Positions 8,298 through 9,126 of a stretch of DNA of 9,126 nt are shown here, piece after piece. The DNA is from CAIYEO01 sp037139575 (lineage in GTDB: Bacteria; Patescibacteriota; Saccharimonadia; Saccharimonadales; UBA4665). Positions within the stretch are counted from its first letter, which is position 1, and each line of letters opens with the position of its first letter. The stretch covers positions 1 through 9,126 of the forward strand of contig JBAXGD010000017.1 in NCBI GenBank assembly GCA_037139575.1, written 5' to 3'. The translations under genes were made by a program, and so were the position numbers. The notes below the pieces were generated by a model, which was not told where the DNA came from, did no database searches, and was given only the letters and a program-made list of their open reading frames with translations.

Positions 8298-8651
8298 TCA
8301 CTTAGCGAATGAGGACCTATTTATGTAGAAAATAGATATGGCTGACAGCACTGCTACTGTAATCAAGTCTCTGGCTGTGAGCTGCCCAATAGATTGAAGC
8401 GCTACAAGCATAGTAACAATTAAAGAAAAAGTTACGATTATAAATCTTCTTTTTCTAATATTGATTTTATTGCCAGCGGGAAGTATTTTTTTACTTATTA
8501 AATTTGCTGAAGTTAGAAGTACTAGAAAGAGGCAGATAAAAGGAATCATGAAGAAGTATACAGGCAAAGAGTTGGGGTCAGTAAAGAACATTATGGTTAA
8601 GAGAACTGTCATGGATAAGGAGAGGATCACGTTATTATTTTTAATACTCAT
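8298..8651 (-). CDS. Hypothetical four-helix membrane protein (117 aa)
   Basis: No family is recognised. The protein shows four hydrophobic stretches, at about residues 8-23, 29-49, 70-89 and 95-110. Between the second and third lies a basic loop (KINIRKRR near 62-69), which by the positive-inside rule should face the cytoplasm together with both termini. There is no cleavable signal peptide, no catalytic motif and no cysteine pattern. The ATG start has no clear Shine-Dalgarno sequence. The stop is TGA, which shows TGA is not recoded here. The gene lies 43 bp upstream of the 135-residue gene and 25 bp downstream of a strong terminator. It may be a membrane partner of the ATPase encoded two genes later, but that rests only on position and shared strand. 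Confidence 0.75.
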   Translation of the reverse strand: MSIKNNNVILSLSMTVLLTIMFFTDPNSLPVYFFMIPFICLFLVLLTSANLISKKILPAGNKINIRKRRFIIVTFSLIVTMLVALQSIGQLTARDLITVAVLSAISIFYINRSSFAK

Positions 8652-8676
8652 GTAAATATAATGTCATAAAATAGTT

Positions 8677-8717
8677 AACTAAAAAAGTACTCAGTATTAT
8701 TGAGTACTTTTTTAGTT
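8677..8717 (-). terminator. Strong intrinsic terminator (17-bp hairpin), potentially bidirectional
   Basis: Positions 8677-8693 and 8701-8717 are perfect inverted repeats of 17 bp around a 7-nt loop. The core is GTACTCA/TGAGTAC, flanked by A6 on one side and T6 on the other, so either strand yields a hairpin with a U-tract. On the minus strand it ends the predicted small RNA and lies just before the 117-residue gene. Confidence 0.85.
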
Positions 8718-8868
8718 TATTTTTGGAGCTTTGGACGATAAATCCGCCCTTTAAAAAAATATTTAGCGCTTATCGTCCTCAGCAGACTGACCGCTCAACT
8801 ATCTATTAAGACAGTTAGAGCGTTAACGGACCCATTTGCTCCGGTGTAGTTAAACAAAATAAACTACC
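8677..8868 (-). ncRNA. Unidentified structured RNA of about 190 nt with its own promoter and terminator
   Basis: The stretch has no supported ORF, is locally more GC-rich than its surroundings and is bounded by a promoter and a terminator. Minus-strand pairings I can see: a 5' hairpin GUAGUU/AACUAC (8867-8862 with 8851-8846); GGAGC/GCUCC (8842-8838 with 8729-8725) closing a multibranch domain; a hairpin CGCUC-U-AACU-G-UCU with AGA-U-AGUU-GAGCG (8822-8792) around a UAAU loop; and a 9-bp stem GGACGAUAA/UUAUCGUCC (8778-8770 with 8741-8733) extended by CGCU/GGCG. In two places the minus-strand RNA forms G-U pairs where plus-strand RNA would have A-C mismatches, so the minus strand is the better folder. 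I do not see the hallmarks of RNase P RNA, tmRNA, SRP RNA or a riboswitch I know. It could be an independent small RNA or a regulatory leader for the downstream membrane protein gene. Confidence 0.6.
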
Positions 8869-8873
8869 TTAAC

Positions 8874-8902
8874 AAATTAGCATAAGAATTTAATATAGTC
8901 AA
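8874..8902 (-). promoter_or_regulatory. Promoter of the structured RNA
   Basis: On the minus strand TTGACT (8902-8897) is followed by a 17-bp spacer and an extended -10 element TGCTAATTT (TAATTT at 8879-8874). The predicted start is at about 8868-8867, exactly at the first base pair of the 5' hairpin of the RNA. Confidence 0.7.
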
Positions 8903-9126
8903 TATGGTTTTGTAGTTTTAGATACATCACTAACCTGTTAATAAGTGTAAATTTAAGTTGTGTTTTTGACATTTATCTCATAATTTATTTCAAATACTAG
9001 TGAAATATGTCGACAAATTTTTTATTTTCAATGGATTTGAACATCACTTGCCTGGCAAAATAATCAAATTAGTAATTTATAAATAAGCCAAAATCCTTGA
9101 TTGCTATATAAAAATAATTTATGGAT
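8903..9126. other. AT-rich intergenic stretch with no supported gene
   Basis: About 220 bp upstream of the RNA promoter hold no ORF I can support on either strand. Visible minor structure: a 7-bp inverted repeat TATTTCA/TGAAATA (8986-8992 and 9001-9007) around 8 nt; a short dyad TTGCCTGGCAA at 9048-9058; and a plus-strand TTGACA at 8966-8971 with no good -10 partner. It may be the divergent control region between the leftward RNA and a rightward gene beyond the window. Confidence 0.5.
9102..9110 (+). promoter_or_regulatory. Possible extended -10 promoter for a rightward gene beyond the window
   Basis: The plus strand reads TGCTATATA, an extended -10 form, ten bases before an ATG at 9121-9123. 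The spacing matches the promoter-to-ATG distance of the 135-residue gene. No -35 box or ribosome-binding site is visible and only two codons of any reading frame are present, so this is tentative. Confidence 0.25.

Noticed and set aside
8652..8676. Promoter immediately upstream of the 117-residue membrane protein gene
   Set aside because: Only weak -10-like matches (CATTAT, TATGAC) without a -35; read-through from the structured-RNA promoter is as plausible.
8677..8868. SRP RNA, RNase P RNA or a hammerhead ribozyme (CTGAGGACGATAA looked hammerhead-like)
   Set aside because: The SRP GGAA-loop domain and the RNase P conserved blocks are absent, and the hammerhead core CUGANGA...GAAA does not match.
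8721..8870. tmRNA 3' end, suggested by the AGCTCC end on the minus strand
   Set aside because: No T-arm GGTTCRA sequence, no resume codon/tag peptide, and the following bases are AAAA with no CCA; the RNA is also too short.
9007..9063. Plus-strand 18-codon ORF starting with ATG at 9007 in the AT-rich stretch
   Set aside because: Very short, with no ribosome-binding site and a poor -10 partner for the upstream TTGACA; such ORFs arise by chance.

Overview
The window appears to come from an AT-rich, small-genome bacterium of the Patescibacteria (CPR), most likely Saccharibacteria (TM7) or a close relative. I infer this from the character of the 16S rRNA 5' region, from the gyrB-gyrA-rRNA arrangement, and from a large membrane-anchored VirD4/TraG/HerA-like ATPase of a type I associate with CPR genomes. 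The phylum is a judgement from memory, not a search result. TGA acts as a stop codon (end of the 117-residue membrane protein) and none interrupts the gyrase genes, so the standard bacterial code applies and UGA-recoding CPR lineages are unlikely.

Every supported gene is on the minus strand, so transcription runs from high to low coordinates. In that direction: (1) 9126-8903 is an AT-rich stretch with no supported gene; a possible divergent promoter sits at its far end. (2) A good promoter at 8902-8874 drives a structured, apparently non-coding RNA of about 190 nt, which ends in a strong 17-bp hairpin terminator (8717-8677). I do not recognise its family. (3) A three-gene cluster follows: a four-helix membrane protein (8651-8298), a mostly disordered 135-residue protein (8254-7847) and a 932-residue ATPase (7830-5032). 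(4) After a 105-bp gap containing a clear promoter come gyrB (4926-2962, GTG start) and gyrA (2954-477), separated by 7 bp. (5) Only 11 bp after the gyrA stop is the -35 box of an rRNA promoter, followed by a boxB-like hairpin, a boxA-like element and the first ~320 nt of 16S rRNA, which runs off the left edge.

GyrB and GyrA form the A2B2 DNA gyrase. All key catalytic residues are visible, and GyrA has a canonical GyrA box, so this is gyrase and not topoisomerase IV. GyrA carries alanine at the main quinolone-contact position, as in Mycobacterium tuberculosis. Nothing terminator-like separates gyrA from the rRNA promoter, so gyrase messages may read into the rRNA operon.

The least explained part is the right end: an unidentified structured RNA whose 5' segment can pair either locally or with the foot of its own terminator, directly upstream of the membrane protein/disordered protein/ATPase cluster. 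It may be an independent small RNA or an attenuator-type leader for that cluster; the sequence alone does not decide.
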